Shown here one piece after another: positions 54,603-61,819 of a DNA stretch of 64,000 bases. This DNA comes from Streptomyces rimosus (lineage in GTDB: Bacteria; Actinomycetota; Actinomycetes; Streptomycetales; Streptomycetaceae), in the NCBI RefSeq assembly GCF_008704655.1, contig NZ_CP023688.1:4154001-4218000 (forward strand), in the 5' to 3' direction. The notes beneath the pieces were generated by a model. The model was not told where the DNA came from and searched no databases. It saw only the letters and a list, made by a program, of their open reading frames with translations. Every line of letters begins with the position of its first letter. Within the stretch, counting starts at the first letter, position 1. The translations under genes were made by a program, and so were the position numbers.

Positions 54603-56147
54603 TCAGCCCTGTCCGACCGGCTCCAGGAAGCCCTGTTCGACCAGCATCCGGATGGCCTCGGGGGTGCGGTCGCGGAGCAACACCGGGTCCTCGCCCATCA
54701 GTTGCGCGATCGCGTCCAGGATGCGACCGGCGGGCAGCGAGCCGTCGCACACCCCGGCGAAGCCCGCGCCGACCGTGTCCACCTTCGTGGCGCGCCGCAT
54801 GCCGCGGTTCTGCCGGAGGACGACATGCTCCGGGTCCTCCGCGCCGGGCAGCCCGACCTGCTCCTGCACGACCTCGGGAGCGAGCCGGAAGTGCGCGGCC
54901 AGCAGCGCCGCGTCGTCCGTCTCGCGCAGGTAGTCCTGGCGGGCGAAATGGTCGACGACCGCGGCGCCCAGCGGCTGCTCGACCGGGTGCGGCCACTCCT
55001 CGACGGTGATCGAGGGGGCCTCGGCGCCGGACTTGCGCAGGGTGATCCACCCGAAGCCGACGGCCTTGGTCTTACGGGCCTCGAACTCCTCCAGCCAGGC
55101 GTCGTAGCGCGCGGCGTACTCCTCGGGGCTCGTGCGGTGGTCGCCGGCGTCCCGCAGCCACAGCTCGGCGTACTGCGTGACGTCCTGGACCTCGCGCTGC
55201 ACGATCCACGCGTCGCAGCCGCGCGGCACCCAGGAGCGCAGCCGGTCGCGCCAGTCCTCGCCCTCGACGTGCTGCCAGTTGGCGAGGAGCTGGCAGTAAC
55301 CGCCGTCGTTCAGGTGGGCCGCCGCCTGCTGGACCAGGGTGCGGCACAGGTCGTCGCCGCCCATGCCGCCGTCGCGGTAGGTCAGCCGGGCGCCCGGCGA
55401 GATCACGAAGGGCGGGTTGGAAACAATCAGGTCGTACGTCTCTTCCCCCACCGGCTCGAACAGCGAGCCCTCGCGCAGGTCCGCCTCGGGCGCCCCGGAC
55501 AGGGCCAGTGTGAGGCGGGCGATCCGCAGGGCGCGCGGGTTCAGGTCCGTGGCCGTGACCTGGGTGGCGTACGCGGAGGCGTGCAGCGCCTGGATGCCGG
55601 AGCCGGTGCCGAGGTCGAGGGCCTTGGCGACCGGGGTGCGGACCGTGATGCCGGCGAGGGTGGTGGACGCGCCGCCGACGCCGAGAACCAGCTGCGCGCG
55701 GTCCACGCCCGCGGCCTCCTCGGCGGCCCGGATGCCGCCCGCGCCGCCGACCGCGCACCCCAGGTCGGAGACGATCCACCAGTCCTGGCCGTCGGGACCG
55801 CCGTACGGGCGTACGTCCACGCTCGCGCGGACCTCGTCGCCGTCGCGCACCAGCCAGCCGTCGGCGAGGCAGTCCTCGACCGGCAGCGCGGCGGCCGCGC
55901 GGTCGTACGGCACCGGGCGCTGGAGCAGGAACAGGCGCACCAGGGTGGCCGGTGCGTCCGTGCCGCGGGTGGCGCGGAGCGCCGGGACGGTCTCGCTGCG
56001 GGCCAGCGCGGCGTAGGCGGGGGCGCCGAGCAGTTCCAGGAGGCCGTCGGCGGTGAACCCGGCGGCCCGCAGCGCGTCGCGCAGCCGGGCCGTGCGGGCG
56101 GCGGAATCGGGGTCTCGAAGGTCAGCGGTGGGGAGGTGCGTACTCAC
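54603..56147 (-). CDS. Class I SAM-dependent methyltransferase (NPPF type)
   Basis: 514 aa. The SAM-binding motif LDLGTGSGIQALH is near residue 180 and the catalytic SNPPF at 243-247 is the N/Q-P-P-Y/F motif used for methylating amide or ring nitrogens (glutamine in release factors, adenine or guanine in nucleic acid). An N-terminal domain of about 150 residues precedes it and a C-terminal domain of about 140 residues follows. It is longer than HemK/PrmC (about 280 aa); substrate unknown. GTG start at 56147, preceded by GGGGGC. The frame stays open upstream through the 51-bp repeats, but codon use there is not protein-like, so I do not extend it. Confidence 0.85.
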   Translation of the reverse strand: MSTHLPTADLRDPDSAARTARLRDALRAAGFTADGLLELLGAPAYAALARSETVPALRATRGTDAPATLVRLFLLQRPVPYDRAAAALPVEDCLADGWLVRDGDEVRASVDVRPYGGPDGQDWWIVSDLGCAVGGAGGIRAAEEAAGVDRAQLVLGVGGASTTLAGITVRTPVAKALDLGTGSGIQALHASAYATQVTATDLNPRALRIARLTLALSGAPEADLREGSLFEPVGEETYDLIVSNPPFVISPGARLTYRDGGMGGDDLCRTLVQQAAAHLNDGGYCQLLANWQHVEGEDWRDRLRSWVPRGCDAWIVQREVQDVTQYAELWLRDAGDHRTSPEEYAARYDAWLEEFEARKTKAVGFGWITLRKSGAEAPSITVEEWPHPVEQPLGAAVVDHFARQDYLRETDDAALLAAHFRLAPEVVQEQVGLPGAEDPEHVVLRQNRGMRRATKVDTVGAGFAGVCDGSLPAGRILDAIAQLMGEDPVLLRDRTPEAIRMLVEQGFLEPVGQG

Positions 56148-56192
56148 GCCCCCATTGTCGGGGCAACCACTGACAAACGGCCACGGCCCCGC

Positions 56193-56699
56193 CGTACCGC
56201 GACCGCCCGGCCACGCCCGACGGCGTGTCGGACGCGGCCCCGCCGTACCTGACGGCGCGTCGGCCGGGTCCGGGGTGCGGTGGCGGCGTCCGGTCGTACC
56301 TGAACGGTGTGCCGCCGGGCCCGGCGCCCGGGATCCGCGCTCCGTCCGTACCTGAGGGCGTGTCGCCGCATCCGGCGCCCGGGGGCCGCTCCGTCCGTAC
56401 CTGACGGCGCGTCGCCGCACCAGGCGCCCGGGGGCCACGGTCCGCCCGCACCCGATGGTGTGCCGCCCGGCCCGGCGCGCGGCGGCGATGCGCCCGTACC
56501 CGAGGTGGCGTACCGCCGCACCCGGCGCGCAGGGGCGACGCCCCGACAGCCCCTGACGACGTGTCGGCCGCGTCCGGGGCGCGGTGGCGGCGGTCCGCCC
56601 ATACTCGGCGGCGTATCGCCGGGCCCGGCGCGCAGTGGCGGCGCTCCGCCCGTACCCAACGGCGTGTCGCCGCGCCCCGCGCGCGGTGGCCGGCGCGGC
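56193..56699. repeat. Minisatellite of ten ~51-bp imperfect tandem copies
   Basis: Units begin with CGTACC (or a variant) at 56193, 56244, 56295, 56348, 56397, 56448, 56496, 56546, 56600 and 56651. A typical unit contains CGTACCTGACGGCGTGTC, then CCGC and GGCGCCCGGGGGCC. Unit length varies from 48 to 54 bp. The array fills the whole gap between the methyltransferase start and the stop of the lipoprotein gene. Because 51 is a multiple of 3, frames stay open across it on both strands; none looks like a real protein. Confidence 0.85.
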
Positions 56700-57281
56700 C
56701 TACTTCTTCGGCGAGACCGAGCCGGCGCCCTCCGTGGCCTTCTGGTTCTGGCAGCCGGGCTGCCCGGCCATCGCCTTGCCGACGTCCCCGGACTCCAGCT
56801 TCTTGAACGCCTGTTCGCTCTTCTTGTTGAGCTTGTTGATGCCGTCCGACAGCGACCGCAGGCCGTCCGCGAACTTGCCCTTGTCGCCCGTGTCCAGCCC
56901 GTCGACCTGCTTCTTGAGATCGCCGTAGCCCTTGGACAGGTCGTTGAGCTCCTTGACCGCGTTCTTCTGCGACTCCTCGCCGCCGTCGGCGGGCGGCGCG
57001 CCCGCCTGGCTCAGCGACTTGGCCAGTGCCGCGTAGGCGTCGGAGATCTGCTGGAACGCCTTGGAGTCGGCCTCCTGCACCTTCTTGGAGTCGGTGCCGC
57101 CGCTGTCGGCCGTCTGCATGGCCGTGTTGGCGTCCTGGATCTTCTTGAACTGGGCCTGGGCGGGGTCGCAGAACTTCTTGGCCCAGTCGTCGAGCTTTTT
57201 GTCGCCGTCGTCGCTGCAGCCGGTCAGCGCGAGCATCAGTGCCGCGCCGCCGGACAGCACGGCCACAAGCTTCTTCTTCAC
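56700..57281 (-). CDS. Small helical lipoprotein
   Basis: 193 aa from GTG 57281, with AAGGGA 8 nt upstream; an in-frame ATG lies 18 bases earlier. Signal VKKKLVAVLSGGAALMLALTGC puts the lipidated cysteine at 22. The mature part is charged and helical (DDWAKKFCDPAQAQFKKIQDAN, KELNDLSKGYGDLKKQVDGL, KLNKKSEQAFKKLESG) with two further cysteines (FCDP, GCQNQ). No enzyme motif; a surface or periplasm-like binding or structural role is the most one can say. Downstream it runs directly into the minisatellite. Confidence 0.82.
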   Translation of the reverse strand: MKKKLVAVLSGGAALMLALTGCSDDGDKKLDDWAKKFCDPAQAQFKKIQDANTAMQTADSGGTDSKKVQEADSKAFQQISDAYAALAKSLSQAGAPPADGGEESQKNAVKELNDLSKGYGDLKKQVDGLDTGDKGKFADGLRSLSDGINKLNKKSEQAFKKLESGDVGKAMAGQPGCQNQKATEGAGSVSPKK

Positions 57282-57416
57282 CGGATTGGTCCCTTCCATG
57301 GCTCTCGGCCCCGGAACATACACGTCCGAAGGCCCCCGCCCCCGAGCCGGTCGGGCCGTACCACCCGCATTGCAGCCATTTGCACCAAGGCCGGGGCCGC
57401 GGCCGGGCACACGGCA

Positions 57417-57459
57417 GGGCGGGCGGACGGCGTACTCAAGGCACGCCGTCCGCCCGCCC
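57417..57459 (-). terminator. Hairpin terminator after hppA
   Basis: Perfect 17-base arms (57417-57433, 57443-57459) with a 9-base loop, 27 bases past the hppA stop. No T tract follows on the minus strand. Confidence 0.75.
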
Positions 57460-57485
57460 GTTGAGCGGCGCGGACGCCGGTTTTG

Positions 57486-59882
57486 TCAGGAGACCACCGC
57501 GGGGTCGGCGGTCTGCGCCACCTTCCCCGAGCTGTTGTCTTCGTCACCCACCGCGATGCCGCGGCGCTTGGAGAGGTACACCGCGCCGACGATGATCGTG
57601 ACGGCCAGCACGGCGACCACGATCCGTACGCCGACGTTCTTGTCCGCGCCGTAGCTGAACTTCACCACGGCCGGCGCGATCAGCAGCGCCACCAGGTTCA
57701 TGACCTTCAGCAGCGGGTTGATCGCGGGGCCCGCGGTGTCCTTGAACGGGTCGCCGACCGTGTCGCCGATGACGGTCGCGGCGTGCGCCTCGCTGCCCTT
57801 GCCGCCGTGGTGGCCGTCCTCGACCAGCTTCTTCGCGTTGTCCCAGGCGCCGCCGGAGTTGGCGAGGAAGACCGCCATCAGGGTGCCGGTGCCGATCGCG
57901 CCGGCGAGGAACGAGCCGAGCGCGCCGACGCCGAGCGAGAAACCGACGGCCATCGGGGTGAGCACCGCCAGCAGGCCGGGCGTGGCCAGCTCGCGCAGCG
58001 CGTCCTTGGTGCAGATGTCCACGACACGCCCGTACTCGGGCTGCTCCGTGTAGTCCATGATCCCGGGCTTCTCGCGGAACTGTCGCCGCACCTCGAAGAC
58101 GACCGAGCCCGCCGACCGGGACACCGCGTTGATCGCCAGCCCCGAGAAGAGGAAGACGACCGAGGCGCCCAGCACCAGGCCCACCAGGTTGTTCGGCTGC
58201 GAGATGTCCAGGCTCAGGCCCATGCCCTGCGCGGCGTCGCCGACCTCCCGGACGGCCTTGGCGATCGCGTCGCGGTACGAGCCGAACAGCGCCGCCGCGG
58301 CCAGCACCGCGGTGGCGATGGCGATGCCCTTGGTGATGGCCTTGGTGGTGTTGCCGACGGCGTCGAGGTCGGTGAGGACCTGCGCGCCGTCGCCGGTGAC
58401 GTCGCCGGACATCTCGGCGATGCCCTGGGCGTTGTCGGAGACCGGGCCGAAGGTGTCCATCGCGACGATGACGCCGACGGTGGTCAGCAGGCCGGTGCCG
58501 GCCAGCGCCACCGCGAACAGCGCCAGCATGATCGAGGCACCGCCCAGCAGGAACGCGCCGTACACGGCCAGGCCGATCAGCACCGCGGAGTAGACCGCGG
58601 ACTCCAGACCGACCGAGATCCCGGAGAGCACCACCGTCGCCGGGCCGGTCAGTGAGGTCTTGCCGATGTCCCGTACGGGCCGCCGGCTGGTCTCCGTGAA
58701 GTAGCCGGTGAGCTGCTGGATGAGCGCGGCCAGCACGATGCCGATGGCGACCGCCACCAGCGCCAGCATCCGCGGATCGCCGCTGCGGCCCAGGATCGCG
58801 GGGTCCGAGACGCCGGACAGGTCCGCGTAGGAGGACGGCAGGTACGTGAAGACCGCGATCGCCACGAGGACCAGCGAGATCGCCGCGGAGATGAAGAAGC
58901 CGCGGTTGATGGCGGTCATGCCGCTGCGGTCGGAGCGCCGGGGCGCCACCACGAAGATGCCGACCATCGCGGTGAGCACGCCGATGGCCGGGACCAGCAG
59001 CGGGAAGGCCAGGCCCGAGTCGCCGAAGGCGGCCATGCCCAGGATGAGGGCGGCGACCAGCGTCACGGCGTACGACTCGAAGAGGTCGGCGGCCATGCCC
59101 GCGCAGTCGCCCACGTTGTCGCCGACGTTGTCCGCGATGGTGGCGGCGTTGCGCGGGTCGTCCTCGGGGATGCCCTGCTCGACCTTGCCGACGAGGTCGG
59201 CGCCGACGTCCGCGGCCTTGGTGAAGATGCCGCCACCGACGCGCATGAACATGGCGATCAGCGCGGCGCCGAGGCCGAAGCCCTCCAGGACCTTGGGCGC
59301 GTCGACCGCGTAGACGAGCACCACACAGGACGCGCCCAGCAGGCCGAGCCCCACGGTGAACATGCCGACGACGCCACCCGTACGGAAAGCGATCTTCATG
59401 GCCTTGTGCGCGACGGCGGTGAGATCCTTTTTCGCCTCGCCCTCGCCCGGCGTGGCTTCCCGGGCCGCGGCGGCGACCCGCACATTGCTGCGGACCGCCA
59501 GCCACATCCCGATATAGCCGGTGGCGGCCGAGAAACCGGCGCCGATCAAGAAGAAGACGCTGCGCCCGGCGCGCTGCGTCCAGTTGTCCGCGGGGAGCAG
59601 CATGAGCAGGAAGAACACCACCACGGCGAAAACGCCGAGGGTGCGCAACTGCCGCGCGAGATAGGCATTCGCGCCTTCCTGCACGGCGGCGGCGATCTTC
59701 TTCATGCTGTCGGTGCCCTCACCGGCGGCGAGCACTTGCCGCACCAGTACCGCCGCGACGGCCAGTGCCGCGAGCGCCACGACGGCGATCACCAGCACGA
59801 TGCCGCGGTTGCCCGACGTCAGCGATGGCTCGGCCAGGTAAGAGGGATGTTCCAGCAACTGAGGGGTGTAAGGCCCCGCCAT
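57486..59882 (-). CDS. hppA: Proton-translocating membrane pyrophosphatase, K+-independent type
   Basis: 798 aa, about 16 membrane segments. Hydrolyses PPi to pump H+ across the membrane, supplying proton motive force and pulling biosynthetic reactions forward. Substrate motifs: DVGADLVGKVEQGIPEDDPR, DNVGDNVGDCAG and, in the C-terminal half, NSGGAWDNAKK. The residue that sets potassium need is Lys514 in GNTTKAITKG (Ala in K+-dependent enzymes). ATG at 59882 with AAGGAGGA 3-4 nt upstream; an in-frame ATG 60 bases further upstream is less likely. Transcribed from the minus strand; a hairpin terminator follows. Confidence 0.96.
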   Translation of the reverse strand: MAGPYTPQLLEHPSYLAEPSLTSGNRGIVLVIAVVALAALAVAAVLVRQVLAAGEGTDSMKKIAAAVQEGANAYLARQLRTLGVFAVVVFFLLMLLPADNWTQRAGRSVFFLIGAGFSAATGYIGMWLAVRSNVRVAAAAREATPGEGEAKKDLTAVAHKAMKIAFRTGGVVGMFTVGLGLLGASCVVLVYAVDAPKVLEGFGLGAALIAMFMRVGGGIFTKAADVGADLVGKVEQGIPEDDPRNAATIADNVGDNVGDCAGMAADLFESYAVTLVAALILGMAAFGDSGLAFPLLVPAIGVLTAMVGIFVVAPRRSDRSGMTAINRGFFISAAISLVLVAIAVFTYLPSSYADLSGVSDPAILGRSGDPRMLALVAVAIGIVLAALIQQLTGYFTETSRRPVRDIGKTSLTGPATVVLSGISVGLESAVYSAVLIGLAVYGAFLLGGASIMLALFAVALAGTGLLTTVGVIVAMDTFGPVSDNAQGIAEMSGDVTGDGAQVLTDLDAVGNTTKAITKGIAIATAVLAAAALFGSYRDAIAKAVREVGDAAQGMGLSLDISQPNNLVGLVLGASVVFLFSGLAINAVSRSAGSVVFEVRRQFREKPGIMDYTEQPEYGRVVDICTKDALRELATPGLLAVLTPMAVGFSLGVGALGSFLAGAIGTGTLMAVFLANSGGAWDNAKKLVEDGHHGGKGSEAHAATVIGDTVGDPFKDTAGPAINPLLKVMNLVALLIAPAVVKFSYGADKNVGVRIVVAVLAVTIIVGAVYLSKRRGIAVGDEDNSSGKVAQTADPAVVS

Positions 59883-60840
59883 TCGTCCTCCTTGACGTTT
59901 GGCACATGGGCGCGCGGATGCACGCTCAGGCGAACTGAGCAAAGGTGTGGACGGATTGTAGGTAGCGGCACGAGATCAAAACAGGGCGCCTCAAAGGGAA
60001 TTCGCCGGTCGCGGCCGAGATCGTTCGAAGAACGGGCGGAGATCGGACAGAGATCAGGCGAAGAAGCGGCGAAGATCGAAAATCCGGTGGCCGCTGACGC
60101 GTTTGCCGCAATTCGCCTGGACGAATGAATGCGAATAATTCGCTGACAAGTGAATGATGATCTCAGGGTCTTACCTAACGCCCCTGCTCACGGCAGCAGC
60201 GGACCGGCGCGGGAGGGGGTGCGGACGGATCCGGCGCGGACCGCGGCCGGACGGCGCGCACCGGGCGGCTCGGGGGCGTGCACGGGCGTACGTATGGGCC
60301 CGGCCGTCCGGCGGGGTGGCGGCGGTACGGCGGACGGGCCTGGCGGCGGTGCGCGTGCGGCGGGCGCCGGACGCGGGCCGGGCACCCTCGTACCGCCACG
60401 GAAGTACGCACTCCGGTAGGGGCCGCGCGGGTCCCGGGCGGCGGCGGACCGTACGCCCGGTACGGCCGGGTGGGGAGGCGGAGGCGGCCGGAGCGCGGGA
60501 CCTGTGGGTCCGTGGAGTCCGCGGGGCTCCCTGGGTACGGGTGTGCGGATGTGGCCTGAAGAGAGGGGTGCGCGGGGTGGGGCCGGCCGCGCCGTGGAGA
60601 GCGCGTTTCGACCAGGTCCGGGCCCGCCACGACAAGCGCCACGAAAGAGGTGGGGGGCGTAGAGACGAATGGGGGGCGCGGGGGCGCGTTCAGGGGTACG
60701 GGAGGCGTACGGGGTGGTCGCGTACGAGGGGTGCCGGAAAGCCGTCGGCGCTGTACCCGGAAGGCCGTCGGCGCCGTACGAGGTCAGCTCTGTGGTGCGG
60801 CTCTACGGGAGCAGCCGTGTCCGCCGGAGCCCCGCACGCC
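59883..60840. other. Long gene-free leader and spacer upstream of hppA
   Basis: 958 bp between hppA and the anti-sigma gene. The part next to hppA (to about 60,170) is AT-richer than its surroundings and contains the perfect 13-bp palindrome GCGAAT-A-ATTCGC (60131-60143), about 250 bp before the hppA start: possible operator or promoter area. The remaining 670 bp are G-rich on the plus strand with many GTACG words; no frame has protein-like codon use. I see no RNA gene. Confidence 0.5.
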
Positions 60841-61314
60841 CTACGGCAGCACCGGTGCCGGCGTGGTCGGCCAGCTCATGCGGATGACGCCGCCGGTCTC
60901 GCCCGAGGTCACCTCGACGTCGTCGACCAGCCCGCTGATGACCGCGAGGCCCATCTCGTCGTCGCCCTCCGCCCCGTCGCCGTTGTCCAGGGAGTGCCCG
61001 CCGGGCAGCGGCTCACCGTCGGCGCCGCGGACGCCGGGCACCGCACCGGCACCGGCCGGGCTGCCCGGGACCTCGTCGCCCACCTCGATGGAGAACTTCT
61101 TCTCGTCCTCGACCAGGGCGACCCGTACCGGCGCCGCGATGTTGTTGGTGCGGTGCAGTCCCACCGCACGGGTGCACGCCTCACCGACGGCGAGCCGAAC
61201 CTCGTCCAGCACGGCCTCGTCCACGCCGGCCCGCCTCGCCACGGCAGCCGCGACCAGTCGCGCGGTGCGGACGTGCTCGGGAAGGGCGCTGAAGCGGAGT
61301 TCGACGGTGGCCAT
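60841..61314 (-). CDS. Anti-sigma factor-like HATPase (partner of BldG)
   Basis: 157 aa of the RsbW/SpoIIAB class of serine kinases that bind sigma factors and phosphorylate an antagonist. N-terminal sheet VELRFSALPEHV, N-box helix EVRLAVGEACTRAVGLH and a C-terminal EMGLAVISGLVDDVEV. Two signs of decay: the Asn that binds Mg-ATP (usually TNAV) is Arg here (TRAV), and the D-x-G-x-G motif is reduced to DDEMGL. A Gly/Pro/Asp insert (about residues 95-125) widens the ATP lid. It lies 108 bp downstream of bldG on the same strand, as in the known bldG locus where this neighbour is the proposed partner. ATG 61314 with GAGGGGG in front. Confidence 0.85.
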   Translation of the reverse strand: MATVELRFSALPEHVRTARLVAAAVARRAGVDEAVLDEVRLAVGEACTRAVGLHRTNNIAAPVRVALVEDEKKFSIEVGDEVPGSPAGAGAVPGVRGADGEPLPGGHSLDNGDGAEGDDEMGLAVISGLVDDVEVTSGETGGVIRMSWPTTPAPVLP

Positions 61315-61387
61315 GCCATCCCCCTCGGTATGCGGGCGTGCAACGCAGGGGGCCGGACCGCCAAGCCCGGTTCCCCCCACTGCTTCC

Positions 61388-61412
61388 GACCCCGCGCCCT
61401 CGGCGCGGGGTC
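61388..61412 (-). terminator. Hairpin between bldG and the anti-sigma gene (possible attenuator)
   Basis: Perfect 11-bp stem GACCCCGCGCC / GGCGCGGGGTC with a CTC loop, 11 bases after the bldG stop at 61423. No T tract. It could split the operon into a bldG-only and a longer transcript, which would fit the published picture of mono- and bicistronic bldG messages. Confidence 0.65.
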
Positions 61413-61422
61413 CGGCGAGCCG

Positions 61423-61764
61423 TCAGTCGGTGGCCGCGACGGCTTCGTCGACCGAGGTGTGGATCGGGAACACCTTGGTCAGTCCGGTGATACGGAAGAT
61501 CTTCAAAATGCGCTCCTGGTTGCAGACCAGGCGCAGCGAGCCCTCGTGGGCCCGCACCCGCTTCAGCCCACCGACCAGCACACCGAGCCCCGTGGAGTCC
61601 AGAAAGTCGACACGCTCCATGTCGACCACGAGGTGGTAGCTTCCGTCGTTCACGAGCTCGACCAGCTGCTCACGCAGCTTGGGCGCGGTGTATACATCAA
61701 TCTCGCCACCGACCTCGACGACCGTACGGTCGCCAACGGTCCGGGTCGACAGGGACAGGTCCAC
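61423..61764 (-). CDS. bldG: Anti-sigma factor antagonist BldG (STAS domain)
   Basis: 113 aa, full-length STAS domain. The regulatory serine is Ser57 in [14 protein letters not shown], the position phosphorylated in BldG and SpoIIAA; unphosphorylated it releases sigma factors by binding their anti-sigma kinases. In Streptomyces BldG is needed for aerial mycelium and antibiotic production, so it can indirectly control clusters such as the neighbouring NRPS. GTG start at 61764 with GGAGG 4 nt upstream. Followed by the anti-sigma gene in the same direction; a helicase starts 55 bp away in the opposite direction. Confidence 0.97.
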   Translation of the reverse strand: MDLSLSTRTVGDRTVVEVGGEIDVYTAPKLREQLVELVNDGSYHLVVDMERVDFLDSTGLGVLVGGLKRVRAHEGSLRLVCNQERILKIFRITGLTKVFPIHTSVDEAVAATD

Positions 61765-61819
61765 GGATCCTCCAGCACCTTGCTATCGAGCGGTCGCCCC
61801 CCATGGATCGGCAGCCGCG

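Noticed and set aside
54481..55050. Frame 54289-55050 (minus) longer than the two-TM micro-protein
   Set aside because: The upstream part overlaps the methyltransferase C-terminus in another frame and has shadow composition; only the last 63 codons look like a membrane protein.
56148..56438. N-terminal extension of the methyltransferase into the repeat array
   Set aside because: The stretch is Arg/Pro/Gly repeats encoded by the minisatellite; the GTG at 56147 has a purine-rich site and a sensible N-terminus.
56193..56699. CRISPR array
   Set aside because: Adjacent units with no unique spacers and variable unit length; tandem repeat, not repeat-spacer.
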